Positions 23,946 through 31,198 of a DNA stretch of 64,000 nucleotides are shown here, piece by piece (positions within the stretch are counted from its first letter, which is position 1; the number at the start of each line of letters is the position of its first letter). The translations under genes were made by a program, and so were the position numbers. The stretch is from positions 348,947-412,946 of the forward strand of contig JAHDWA010000003.1 of NCBI GenBank assembly GCA_023382535.1, read 5' to 3'. Origin of the DNA: Anaerolineae bacterium (lineage in GTDB: Bacteria; Chloroflexota; Anaerolineae; 4572-78; J111). Under the pieces are notes generated by a model that saw only the letters and a program-made list of their open reading frames with translations, was not told the DNA's origin and ran no database searches.

Positions 23946-24240
23946 CTCCCTCCCCCATTCAGGGGGAGGGCCGGGGAGGGGGTCAAATTGGAACCATTGA
24001 AATGCTGATAAGGCTGAAACCGCTGAGTTCGCCCCGAATTAAAATTCAGGGCTGATACCTTAAGTACGCTAAAGCGCACTCCCCTGATCAAGGTGTCGTC
24101 CTGAATTGAAATTCTGGGCTAGTAGGCACAAGATTGGTTAGAAACTGACTCATAGGCGGTCGCTTGAAGCTGGGTACGGCGCAACCAGTCCGTTTGAACG
24201 GACTTTTTATAGTAGCCTGAACTTCAGTTCAAGGCGGACA
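23946..24240. repeat. cluster of four to five palindromic hairpin repeats in a gene-free stretch
   Basis: The 487 bp between the TIR fusion and the gene at 24420 holds CCCTCCCCC-ATTCA-GGGGGAGGG (23948-23970), GCCCCGAATT-AA-AATTCAGGGC (24031-24052), CCTGAATT-GA-AATTCTGGG (24100-24118), GTCCGTT-TG-AACGGAC (24188-24203) and TGAAC-TTCA-GTTCA (about 24218-24231). The second and third are versions of one motif. No gene is visible in this stretch. Confidence 0.7.
24188..24210 (+). terminator. terminator-like hairpin GTCCGTT/AACGGAC with T-run
   Basis: A perfect 7-bp stem with a TG loop at 24188-24203 is followed by TTTTTAT. It could end transcription from the TIR gene, although the identical motif type also belongs to the palindrome cluster. 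Confidence 0.5.
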
Positions 24241-24374
24241 TTGGCAGAGTATTACTCTTTGTTGTCTGGCCATCGAACTATCTCAGCGGTCTGCCGTCGT
24301 CCTCTCCGCACAAACCGGATTCAAACCTAGCAGTGTTACAATAAAGCCAGGGAAGGTTCATCAGGCTTTAGGAG

Positions 24375-24392
24375 CGCCAGTGGGGACTGGCG
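24375..24392 (+). promoter_or_regulatory. small hairpin CGCCAGT-GGGG-ACTGGCG upstream of the 24420 gene
   Basis: A perfect 7-bp stem with a GGGG loop lies about 28 nt before the start of the small gene at 24420. TACAAT at about 24338 is a possible -10 without a good -35. Function is unknown. Confidence 0.35.
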
Positions 24393-24419
24393 GAGAACGC
24401 TGAGAAGAACGGAGAGGCT

Positions 24420-24743
24420 ATGATGGGCAGTTATGAAGAAAACGAACGGGCATTAAAAGAGTTATTTCACGATATCAAGAGCGTGCCGGGCACATTCCCG
24501 CCAGTCTACACCTGCGGAGATGTGATCATCGGCTACGACCGGCGGGGGCAGATCCGGGTGATGGCTTCGATCAAAACCGAATCGTCCGGGGAAAATAGCT
24601 GGCTCAAACGCTGGCAGGCCCGGCTGACTCCCGTGGCTGCGGCAGCGGGAACAGAGCAGAGCTTGATAGATCAGTGGATCCGGCGCTGGCAAAGCCGCCG
24701 CTGGCAGTTGGACAAGGCCACTGAACGGCCCGCAACCGGATAA
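24420..24743 (+). CDS. small hypothetical protein
   Basis: A 107-aa soluble protein with no family that I recognise. The N-terminal half is mixed (YEENERALKELFHDIKSVPGTFPPVYTCGDVIIGYDRRGQIRVMAS looks like two helices and a beta pair). The second half is basic and rich in Trp/Arg (WLKRWQARL, WIRRWQSRRWQL). GGAGAGG stands 7 nt upstream of the ATG. It lies just before the lasso-like operon but that operon has its own promoter at 24873. It lacks the Y-x-x-P leader motif and a Gly-to-Asp/Glu ring spacing near a Thr, so it does not look like a lasso precursor. Confidence 0.5.
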   Translation: MMGSYEENERALKELFHDIKSVPGTFPPVYTCGDVIIGYDRRGQIRVMASIKTESSGENSWLKRWQARLTPVAAAAGTEQSLIDQWIRRWQSRRWQLDKATERPATG

Positions 24744-24872
24744 TCAAGCGGGACACAAGAGTTACCCGGTTCAAAAACTTTCGCCGCAAATACTCGAATT
24801 TCATTGACTTTTCCAGGTAAGGCTGGCTCTTGTTGGGCTGGCCTTTTTCTTTACTCGGCCTTCAAAAATCCT

Positions 24873-24901
24873 TTGACAAAAGCGGCTGATAGATTTATAT
24901 T
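24873..24901 (+). promoter_or_regulatory. near-consensus sigma-70 promoter of the lasso-like operon
   Basis: TTGACA (24873-24878), a 17-bp spacer, and TATATT (24896-24901). Transcription would begin near 24908, giving a 5' leader of about 30 nt to the PqqD start at 24939. That leaves no room for a precursor gene at the head of the transcript. Confidence 0.75.
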
Positions 24902-24938
24902 TAGGCCCTTCTACGCCAACCCAAGCAAGGAGCATGTT

Positions 24939-25208
24939 ATGCAAGTGACGGACAAGCCTCGCCACAGCCCCAACGCGGCCCACCAGGGAGTCGGCGATGA
25001 GGCAATTCTGATCAACTTAAACACCGGTTCCTACTATTCGCTCAACGATACCGGGACGATGTTTTGGGAGCTGCTCGACGGGCAGCGGACCATTGCCGAC
25101 TGCGCCCGGCTGATTGCCGGCGAATATGAGGTCGAGACTGGCGTGGTTGAGGCGGACCTGTTAGAACTGGCGGCTGATTTTAAGCGCGAAGGGCTGATTG
25201 TTGTTTAA
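24939..25208 (+). CDS. PqqD-family protein (lasso-peptide B1-like leader-recognition protein)
   Basis: An 89-aa winged-helix RiPP recognition element. Family signs are DEAILINLNTGSYYSLNDTGTMFWELLDGQRTIADCARLIAGEYE followed by the VVEADLLELAADFKREGLIVV helix. In lasso systems this B1 protein binds the leader and hands the precursor to the B2 protease. The start at 24939 is set by AAGGAG 6 nt upstream and by the promoter. The last codons overlap the start of the B2 gene, so the two are coupled. A PqqD partner of an HprK-related kinase system is the main alternative. Confidence 0.87.
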   Translation: MQVTDKPRHSPNAAHQGVGDEAILINLNTGSYYSLNDTGTMFWELLDGQRTIADCARLIAGEYEVETGVVEADLLELAADFKREGLIVV

Positions 25209-25692
25209 GCGTCTGATCCGAGGCGGGCGACATACCCGCACCATTGTCTCTGCCCTCCCGGCTGCACCTAAAAGAAACCTCCTCGCCCGGATGATTGCTT
25301 TCAGCCGGGCGCTTCCCCAACAGTTCAACCAGCCTTTGCCCCAGATGATGGCGCAGTTGACTTGTGTAACCAATTCAGACCTAACAGCTCTCAGTCTCGA
25401 CGATATTCGCCGGCTGGCCGACGCCGTGGCGGCCTGGCACCTCCACTCGCCGCTGGGCCTTTGTTTGCGGCGTTCTTTGCTGCGCTACCATTTTCTGCGG
25501 CAGGCCGGCCTGCCGGTCAGGATTGTTTTTGGAGCCAGGCTGAAAAACGATCATGAGGGCGGCGGCATCGGGGGGCATGCCTGGCTGACCTTAAACGGTG
25601 AACCATTTTACGAAGACCCCCAGAATTATGCCGGGTTTGTGGAAATGTACGCTTATCCGGTAGATTGTGAACACGTAGACAGTAGACAGTAG
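25198..25692 (+). CDS. lasso-peptide B2-type transglutaminase-like leader peptidase
   Basis: A 164-aa transglutaminase-like cysteine protease that would remove the leader peptide. The catalytic triad is visible as Cys in PLGLCLRRSLLRYHFLRQAGLPVRIVFG, His in GIGGHAWLTLNG and the acidic residue in EPFYEDPQ. The L-R-x-x-G-(L/I)-P-V-x-I block between Cys and His is typical of B2. Start is a TTG at 25198 (or 25201) inside the end of the PqqD gene. The C-terminus runs into a GTAGACA repeat, which encodes the last few residues. Confidence 0.87.
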   Translation: MLFKRLIRGGRHTRTIVSALPAAPKRNLLARMIAFSRALPQQFNQPLPQMMAQLTCVTNSDLTALSLDDIRRLADAVAAWHLHSPLGLCLRRSLLRYHFLRQAGLPVRIVFGARLKNDHEGGGIGGHAWLTLNGEPFYEDPQNYAGFVEMYAYPVDCEHVDSRQ

Positions 25693-25755
25693 ACAGGGAA
25701 AGAAGTAGCCCCAATAGTGACAAATCGTAAATCTAAAATCGAAAATCCAAAATCG
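25674..25755. repeat. GTAGACA and AAATCTAAAATC tandem repeats between B2 and AsnB
   Basis: GTAGACAGTAGACAGTAGACA (three exact heptamers, 25674-25694 approximately) overlaps the end of the B2 gene; a second set of AAATCGTAAATCTAAAATCG units spans about 25719-25755. They fill the whole gap before the AsnB start, which therefore lacks a clear ribosome site. Confidence 0.75.
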
Positions 25756-25756
25756 T

Positions 25757-27721
25757 ATGTGTGGTCTTAGCGGTATCTACGCCCTGAACGGCGAACCTAT
25801 CCAAGCCCCAGAGCTTGAGGCCCAGATCGAAACAATTATTCATCGGGGGCCGAATCAAGGAGCAACATATCTCTCCCCCCGGCGCATCTGCGGGCTGGGA
25901 GCGCGCCGTTTGAGTATCATTGACGTGGTGGGCGGCGACCAACCCCTCAACAATGAAACCGGCTCAATCCATGTGGTCTACAACGGCGAAACCTACAATC
26001 ACCTATCCCTGCGCGCTGAACTGGAGCGCCTGGGACACCGGCCCAAAAGCCACAGCGACGCCGAAGTGATTGTGCATGGCTACGAAGCCTGGGGGCCGGA
26101 GGGGGTGCTGCAAAGGATGCGGGGTATGTTTGCCCTGGCCTTGTGGGACGAGGGCGCGCAGCAGCTTTTCCTGGCGCGGGACCGTTTTGGCATCAAGCCG
26201 CTCTATTACGCCGAACATGGAGGCCGGCTCATCTTCGCTTCCGAGATCAAAGCTATTTTGGCCCAGCCCAATTTTCCTCGCCGGGTCAACTTATCTGCCC
26301 TCGAGACTATGCTGTCCCTGGGCTTTGTGCCCGGCCCCGCAACTATGTTTGAAGGTATTTACAAGCTGCCGCCGGCCCATTTTCTGATTGCCCGGAGGGG
26401 CGCTTTCCGGCTAAAAAAGTATTGGCAGCTCAGCTACCAGGAGAATCGGACCATCTCGGAAGCCGAGGCGGCCGAGCAATTTTTGGCCCTGCTGCAGGAG
26501 TCGGTGCACATGCACCTGATGAGCGAGGTTCCACTGGGGGCGCTGCTCTCCGGCGGTCTTGACTCGGGGGCGCTGGTGGCCTTGATTAAAGTCGGTCAAC
26601 AGTCAATCCCCTGGCGGGCACAGGCAGTCAGCAGTCAGCAGTCAATTGTCAATCACCCCTCGTGGGCGCTCGGCGACCAGCCAGCAGTCTTAAAAACTAT
26701 TTCTATCGGCTTTGAGCAGGCCGCCTATGATGAAGCCGCCCTGGCCCTGGGCCTGGCCCAATTCATCGGCACCGAACACCAGCCCATCACCTTCACTGCC
26801 GCCGATTTCGACAATTACCCGACGGTCATGCGTCACCTGGAAGAGCCACAAACCTCGGCCACGGCCCTGCCCATCTACAAGCTGTATCGAGCCTGCCGGG
26901 AGGCCGGGTTGACGGTCGTGCTGACCGGCGAAGGGGCCGACGAGCTGCTGGGCGGCTACCACTGGCATCGGGGAGATGCGCTGGTGCGGTCCATGCTGGC
27001 CTGGCCGGCAGCCCTGCGCCGGCTGCTAGCGGCCTCTCCGCTGCCCATGTCGGCCGCGGCCCGACGAGTTTTGTCGCGGGGCGCGCAGGACATCCCCACC
27101 CGCTACCGGGATTGGCTGGAAATCGGGGGTAACGGCTATCGCCAAACCATACTATCCACTGAAGTGACGGCTGAATTGAGTCGGGCAAACGGGGCAAGGG
27201 CCAGTTTAATCCCGGCGCACTGGGCCGAAATAGTAGGCGACCTGCCGAATGAGGTCCCGCTGCACCAAACGACGTGGCTGGAGAGCCAGACCCGCATGGT
27301 GGATTTTATCAATTTTGAAGTAGATAAAATGAGCATGGCCAGTTCGATTGAGGCTCGCGTGCCTTATCTGGACCATTGCCTGTGGGAGTTCTGTGCTACC
27401 CTGCCGGCGCATTTCAAACTCAAGGGCGGCACTGAAAAGCATTTATTACGCCGGGCGACCCAGCGGCTTCTGCCGGAAGCAACGCGCACGCGCCGCAAAA
27501 AAGGGCTGGCCTCGCCCTATGCTCAGTGGCTGCGCGCCGCGCGGTTCCCTGGCTGGGCGGAAGCGGCTCTCTCACCGCAGGCGCTCCGGCAGACGGGTCT
27601 GTTTGACGCTGCTGCTGTCCAGGGTTTGCGCCGGGCGCACCAGGCCGGCCAGCCTCACCTGGGGCCGCTGCTTATGGGAGTCTTGAGTACCCAGGTTTGG
27701 TACGACAGTTTCATTAGATGA
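25757..27721 (+). CDS. asparagine-synthetase-like ATP-dependent ligase (candidate lasso cyclase)
   Basis: A 654-aa protein with a class II glutamine amidotransferase domain (MCGLSGIYAL with nucleophile Cys2, IIHRGPNQGA, LSIIDVVGGDQPLNNE, VYNGETYNH) and an ATP-PP synthetase domain (PLGALLSGGLDSGALVAL, LTGEGADELLGGYHWHR, VDFINFEVDKMSMASSIEARVPYLDHCLWEF). All motifs of a working AsnB are present. Next to PqqD and B2 it is the expected macrolactam-forming enzyme, although free asparagine synthesis is possible. An in-frame insert of about 25 residues (near residues 280-310) is encoded by a CAGTCAG repeat within the ATP domain. The stop overlaps the next start by ATGA. Confidence 0.88.
   Translation: MCGLSGIYALNGEPIQAPELEAQIETIIHRGPNQGATYLSPRRICGLGARRLSIIDVVGGDQPLNNETGSIHVVYNGETYNHLSLRAELERLGHRPKSHSDAEVIVHGYEAWGPEGVLQRMRGMFALALWDEGAQQLFLARDRFGIKPLYYAEHGGRLIFASEIKAILAQPNFPRRVNLSALETMLSLGFVPGPATMFEGIYKLPPAHFLIARRGAFRLKKYWQLSYQENRTISEAEAAEQFLALLQESVHMHLMSEVPLGALLSGGLDSGALVALIKVGQQSIPWRAQAVSSQQSIVNHPSWALGDQPAVLKTISIGFEQAAYDEAALALGLAQFIGTEHQPITFTAADFDNYPTVMRHLEEPQTSATALPIYKLYRACREAGLTVVLTGEGADELLGGYHWHRGDALVRSMLAWPAALRRLLAASPLPMSAAARRVLSRGAQDIPTRYRDWLEIGGNGYRQTILSTEVTAELSRANGARASLIPAHWAEIVGDLPNEVPLHQTTWLESQTRMVDFINFEVDKMSMASSIEARVPYLDHCLWEFCATLPAHFKLKGGTEKHLLRRATQRLLPEATRTRRKKGLASPYAQWLRAARFPGWAEAALSPQALRQTGLFDAAAVQGLRRAHQAGQPHLGPLLMGVLSTQVWYDSFIR
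26619..26655. repeat. CAGTCAG tandem repeat inside the AsnB-type gene
   Basis: CAGGCAGTCAGCAGTCAGCA followed by GTCAATTGTCAATC encodes an AQAVSSQQSIVNHP-like stretch. An earlier CAACAGTCAATCC is related. The repeat keeps the reading frame. Confidence 0.65.
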
Positions 27722-29466
27722 TAAGCCAGGTAAACGTAGAAATCAGAAATAAGAAATCCTACTCCCGGTTCTCATCCCCTAACTCCCGCCAAATCGTTCG
27801 TCTCGCCGCTTTTGGCATCATTGCCCTGGGTTTTGGCCTGCGTCTCTATCACCTGGCCAGCGAAAGCCTCTGGTACGACGAACTGCTGCAGTTGGATATT
27901 GCCCAGGGCCTGCCGCCGGGCCAGGGGGGTGTGGCGACGATTTTTCCGCGCCTGCGCGGCCATGCGGCCGTACCGCTCGATTATCTGATTGCCCATTTTT
28001 GGATTTGGCTGGGCCGGGGGGAGGGCTGGACGCGCCTGCCGGCGGTGCTGGTCGGGACGTTGACCCTGCCGGTGGCCTACCAGTTGGGCCGGCGATTGTT
28101 GGGCCGGATGGAAGGTTTGCTCCTTTTGGCTTTGTTGGCCGTTTCTCCCTTTCATCTCCGCTACAGCCAGGAAGTGCGGCCCTACGCATTGGTGGTCTTG
28201 GGCGTGACCCTGGCCTTGATTGGCTACTGGGGGCTGCGCCAATCCAGCCGGTGGGTTGATTTTTTCCGCCTGCAAGCGGGGGTCTTGATTTTTTCGCTGG
28301 CTCACTTTTTTGCCTGGGCTATCCTGGCCCCGCTGCTCATTTTTTCAGCCATAGACTTCGTCCATAAAGCCAGGCGCAAGCAGGCCGCCAGACTTACAGG
28401 ATTGCTCCTGGCGACCCTGATCCTGCCGCTGATCCTGTTGCTCTTGTCGGGCTGGGGTGGTTTGTTTTATACCCTCAAGGGCTTTGGCGAGGCCCTGGTT
28501 GAGCCGGACAGATTTACGGCAGCGCCGGAGCAGAAACTGGACAGAGGGCAAGGCCCGGAAGTGAACGGCGACTTTATTAAGTTTGAGGTGCTGGCGCCCC
28601 TGAGCAGCAGCGCCGCCGACACCTCGCTCTGGTTCTTTAATCTGTTAGTCGGCCTGGGGTTTGTTTACCTCCTGGCCCAGAAACGGTACAACCTTAGCTT
28701 TTTCTTGCTGCTCTGGCTGGTTTTACCCGTTGTCATCGTTGTCGCTTTTCTGGTGTACCGGGGCGCTTTTTTTGCCGCTCGTTATATTATTTTTGTCCTG
28801 CCGGCTTACTTGCTGCTGTTGAGCCTGGGGCTGCTGGCACTGCCGCGCTGGCTCAAATGCGCCGAACCACGCTGGTTATCGCTGCTGGCCTTTTTGCTGT
28901 TAGGCGGCCTGGTTTTAATCCATTTCAGCGGCGGTCTGGAACCACTTTATTTCGGTAAAAGCAAGGAGGATTGGCGGCTGGTCGGCCAGTTTATTAACCA
29001 AAATGCCGGTCCCAGCGATAAAGTCATCGCCATGCGGGCCGAACCGGCCATCAACTGGTACTACCCCCAAAACTGGGCTGCGCCTAACTACTTTTGGACG
29101 CTGGACGAAATTCGGGAAACGGCGGCGGAGGCCCCGCGCAGTTGGGTCATCCTGAGCATTTTTTCCGCCACGGTAGACGACCGGGTTGAAGCCTGGCTCA
29201 CCGAACAGGGGGCGGTCAAGTTTGAGCTGGACCCGCTGATATCCGTATACTACCTGGGCGTAAATACCACACCCGATCAGCTCCTCGCCGAAGCGCAGCG
29301 CTTTGCCCTGCCGGTCAACTCCGCTCTCTACGCGAGTCTCGCCGTACAGAACCGTTCCAGGCCGGATATCGCCCGCCAATATTACCACCTGGCCATCGAG
29401 CATGCCCCGTCGGACGAACTGCGGGCAGAGTATCAGGCGGCTTTGAATGCGCTGGCAGCGAAATGA
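27718..29466 (+). CDS. GT39-like integral membrane glycosyltransferase (copy 2, lasso-like operon)
   Basis: A 582-aa GT-C membrane protein with about eleven hydrophobic segments. The first periplasmic loop ESLWYDELLQLDIAQG has the W-x-D-E acidic motif of ArnT/PMT relatives, and SPFHLRYSQEVRPYALVVLG is the second conserved loop (R-Y-S-Q-E-x-R-P-Y). The C-terminal soluble domain holds a TPR-like helix pair (YYHLAIEHAPSDELRAEYQAAL). It overlaps the AsnB stop by ATGA and the next gene by ATGA, so all five genes are one transcript. Acceptor unknown. Confidence 0.85.
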   Translation: MISQVNVEIRNKKSYSRFSSPNSRQIVRLAAFGIIALGFGLRLYHLASESLWYDELLQLDIAQGLPPGQGGVATIFPRLRGHAAVPLDYLIAHFWIWLGRGEGWTRLPAVLVGTLTLPVAYQLGRRLLGRMEGLLLLALLAVSPFHLRYSQEVRPYALVVLGVTLALIGYWGLRQSSRWVDFFRLQAGVLIFSLAHFFAWAILAPLLIFSAIDFVHKARRKQAARLTGLLLATLILPLILLLLSGWGGLFYTLKGFGEALVEPDRFTAAPEQKLDRGQGPEVNGDFIKFEVLAPLSSSAADTSLWFFNLLVGLGFVYLLAQKRYNLSFFLLLWLVLPVVIVVAFLVYRGAFFAARYIIFVLPAYLLLLSLGLLALPRWLKCAEPRWLSLLAFLLLGGLVLIHFSGGLEPLYFGKSKEDWRLVGQFINQNAGPSDKVIAMRAEPAINWYYPQNWAAPNYFWTLDEIRETAAEAPRSWVILSIFSATVDDRVEAWLTEQGAVKFELDPLISVYYLGVNTTPDQLLAEAQRFALPVNSALYASLAVQNRSRPDIARQYYHLAIEHAPSDELRAEYQAALNALAAK

Positions 29467-31139
29467 ATAGGAAATTAGAAGTATATGTCGCCCTCCTTAT
29501 CACTGCCGCCGGTTTTGCCCTGCGCCTCTACGCCCTGGGCCGGGAGAGCCTCTGGTTTGACGAGCTGCTGCAACTGGATATTGCCCAGGGGCCGCTCTCA
29601 GCTATTCTGCCCCAGTTACCCCGGCATACAGCAGTCCCCCTGGATTACTTAATTTCGCACGTTTGGATTCTGTTGGGCCGCCAAGACGCCTGGGTGCGCT
29701 TGCCAGCCGTTATGTTTGGAACGCTGACCCTGCCGCTGGTGTATCAGTTTGGCCGGGCGTGGTTCGGCCGGGGTGAGGGACTGCTCTTGATGACCCTGCT
29801 GGCCCTATCCCCCTTTCATGTGCGTTACAGCCAGGAGACCCGGCCCTATGCCCTGGTTCTGTTAGGAGTGATCCTGGCGAGTTATGCCTGGTGGCAGCTT
29901 CGCGCCACGGGCCGCCGCCGTTACCTGCTCATGCTGCAAGCCGGGGTATTGGTTTTTGTGCTGGCGCACCTGTTTGCGATCGTGCTTTTTGTTCCTTTTC
30001 TGCTCTGGGCGGTCGCCGACTTTATCTTTGGTAGGGAGCGCCGGCAGGCAGCCAGGTCTCTTGTTGCCTTCGCCGGGACGGGAATTGTAGCCCTGGTGCT
30101 GCTGCTGGCGCTGGGCTATGGCAGCACTATTTACTATTCGACCCGCGAGTTTGGTAAAGCCGTCGCCGAGCCGGAAAAATTTACCGTCGAAGCCGAGCAA
30201 AAACCAAACCAGGGGACCGGCCCGCAGGTGGACAGCCTTTTTGTGCAGCGTGAGATTTTGACCCCGTTGGGCGCTGGCGCTTATGAACCGGCATTGTGGT
30301 TATTCAACGGGCTGGCCGGATTGGGGCTGCTTTTTTTACTCACCCAAAACAGATACCGTCTCAGCCTGCTGCTGCTCCTGTGGCTGATCATTCCGCCCGT
30401 GGCAATCGTGTCCTTTTTGGTCTATCGCGGCACCTTTTTCTCGCCGCGTTATATCATCTCTATCCTGCCGGCTTACCTGGCCTTGCTGACCATTGGCCTG
30501 TTTGCCTTACCGCGCTGGCTTAAGTGCGCCGAACCGGGCTGGATTTCAAAAGGGGCCTTGACAATACTGAGCGGTCTGGTCTTGTTGGCTTCAATCACCG
30601 GCTTAAGCGGCCTGTATGCCGAGCAGAAAAACGAGAACTGGCGCCTGGTAAGCCAGTTTTTAGCCCAAAATGCCCAGGCGGATGACGCCATTATGGCCGT
30701 CAACGCCGAGTCAACCCTGAACTGGTATTACCCGCCGGCCCAAGCTGAGGTAAACAGTTTTGATACGCTGGCGGCTATCCAGGCCGAAGTGGCCCAAAGC
30801 CGGCGGAGCTGGGTGATTGTCAGTGTGTTTAGCAGTTATCTGGGGGATGAAGTGCTGAAAATCAGGGCCTGGCTGGGCGAGCAGGGAGCTATTCGCATGG
30901 TTTTTGACCCGGTTATTGACGTTTACTACCTGGGTCCTAACACGAACCCACCGCAGTTGCTCCAGGAAATTCAGGATATGGCCCTGCCCGTTGACCATGC
31001 CCTCTACGCCAGCCTGGCCCGCGAAAATCGCCGCAATCCGGCCGTAGCTAAACGCTACTATGAACTGGCTATTGAATACGCTCCCGATGAGGAAGCACGC
31101 GCTGGGTATCAAGCGGATTTGGCGGCTTTGGGCCGCTAG
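29463..31139 (+). CDS. GT39-like integral membrane glycosyltransferase (copy 3, tandem duplicate)
   Basis: A 558-aa close paralogue of the preceding gene. It has the same ESLWFDELLQLDIAQG and SPFHVRYSQETRPYALVLLG loops, the same ALPRWLKCAEP junction before the last membrane segments, and the same WYYP...SVFS...VYYLG..T.PPQLL end with YYELAIEYAPDEEARAGYQADL. The pair arose by tandem duplication. It ends the operon; a 26-bp palindrome follows. Confidence 0.85.
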   Translation: MNRKLEVYVALLITAAGFALRLYALGRESLWFDELLQLDIAQGPLSAILPQLPRHTAVPLDYLISHVWILLGRQDAWVRLPAVMFGTLTLPLVYQFGRAWFGRGEGLLLMTLLALSPFHVRYSQETRPYALVLLGVILASYAWWQLRATGRRRYLLMLQAGVLVFVLAHLFAIVLFVPFLLWAVADFIFGRERRQAARSLVAFAGTGIVALVLLLALGYGSTIYYSTREFGKAVAEPEKFTVEAEQKPNQGTGPQVDSLFVQREILTPLGAGAYEPALWLFNGLAGLGLLFLLTQNRYRLSLLLLLWLIIPPVAIVSFLVYRGTFFSPRYIISILPAYLALLTIGLFALPRWLKCAEPGWISKGALTILSGLVLLASITGLSGLYAEQKNENWRLVSQFLAQNAQADDAIMAVNAESTLNWYYPPAQAEVNSFDTLAAIQAEVAQSRRSWVIVSVFSSYLGDEVLKIRAWLGEQGAIRMVFDPVIDVYYLGPNTNPPQLLQEIQDMALPVDHALYASLARENRRNPAVAKRYYELAIEYAPDEEARAGYQADLAALGR

Positions 31140-31156
31140 CAAGATTAAAATTATCT

Positions 31157-31182
31157 GGTTCCCAAACTCGAGTTTGGGAACC
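31157..31182. repeat. 26-bp perfect palindrome between converging genes
   Basis: The half-site GGTTCCCAAACTC is followed by its exact complement. It sits between the converging GT39-like and TolB-like genes, and could end transcripts from both sides, though T-runs are absent. It has the look of a dispersed palindromic repeat. Confidence 0.8.
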
Positions 31183-31198
31183 GGAAGAATGACTAGCC

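Noticed and set aside
24188..24232. attC-like integron site
   Set aside because: Only short unrelated palindromes; no GTTRRRY core pair and no integrase gene in the window.
24310..24345. tRNA-like T-arm (GGATTCAAACC)
   Set aside because: No acceptor stem, anticodon arm or CCA end can be fitted around it.
24420..24743. Lasso precursor candidate
   Set aside because: 107 residues, no Y-x-x-P leader motif, no suitable core at the C-terminus, and it lies upstream of the operon promoter.
25674..25755. CRISPR-like array
   Set aside because: Units are 7 nt without unique spacers; this is a simple tandem repeat.
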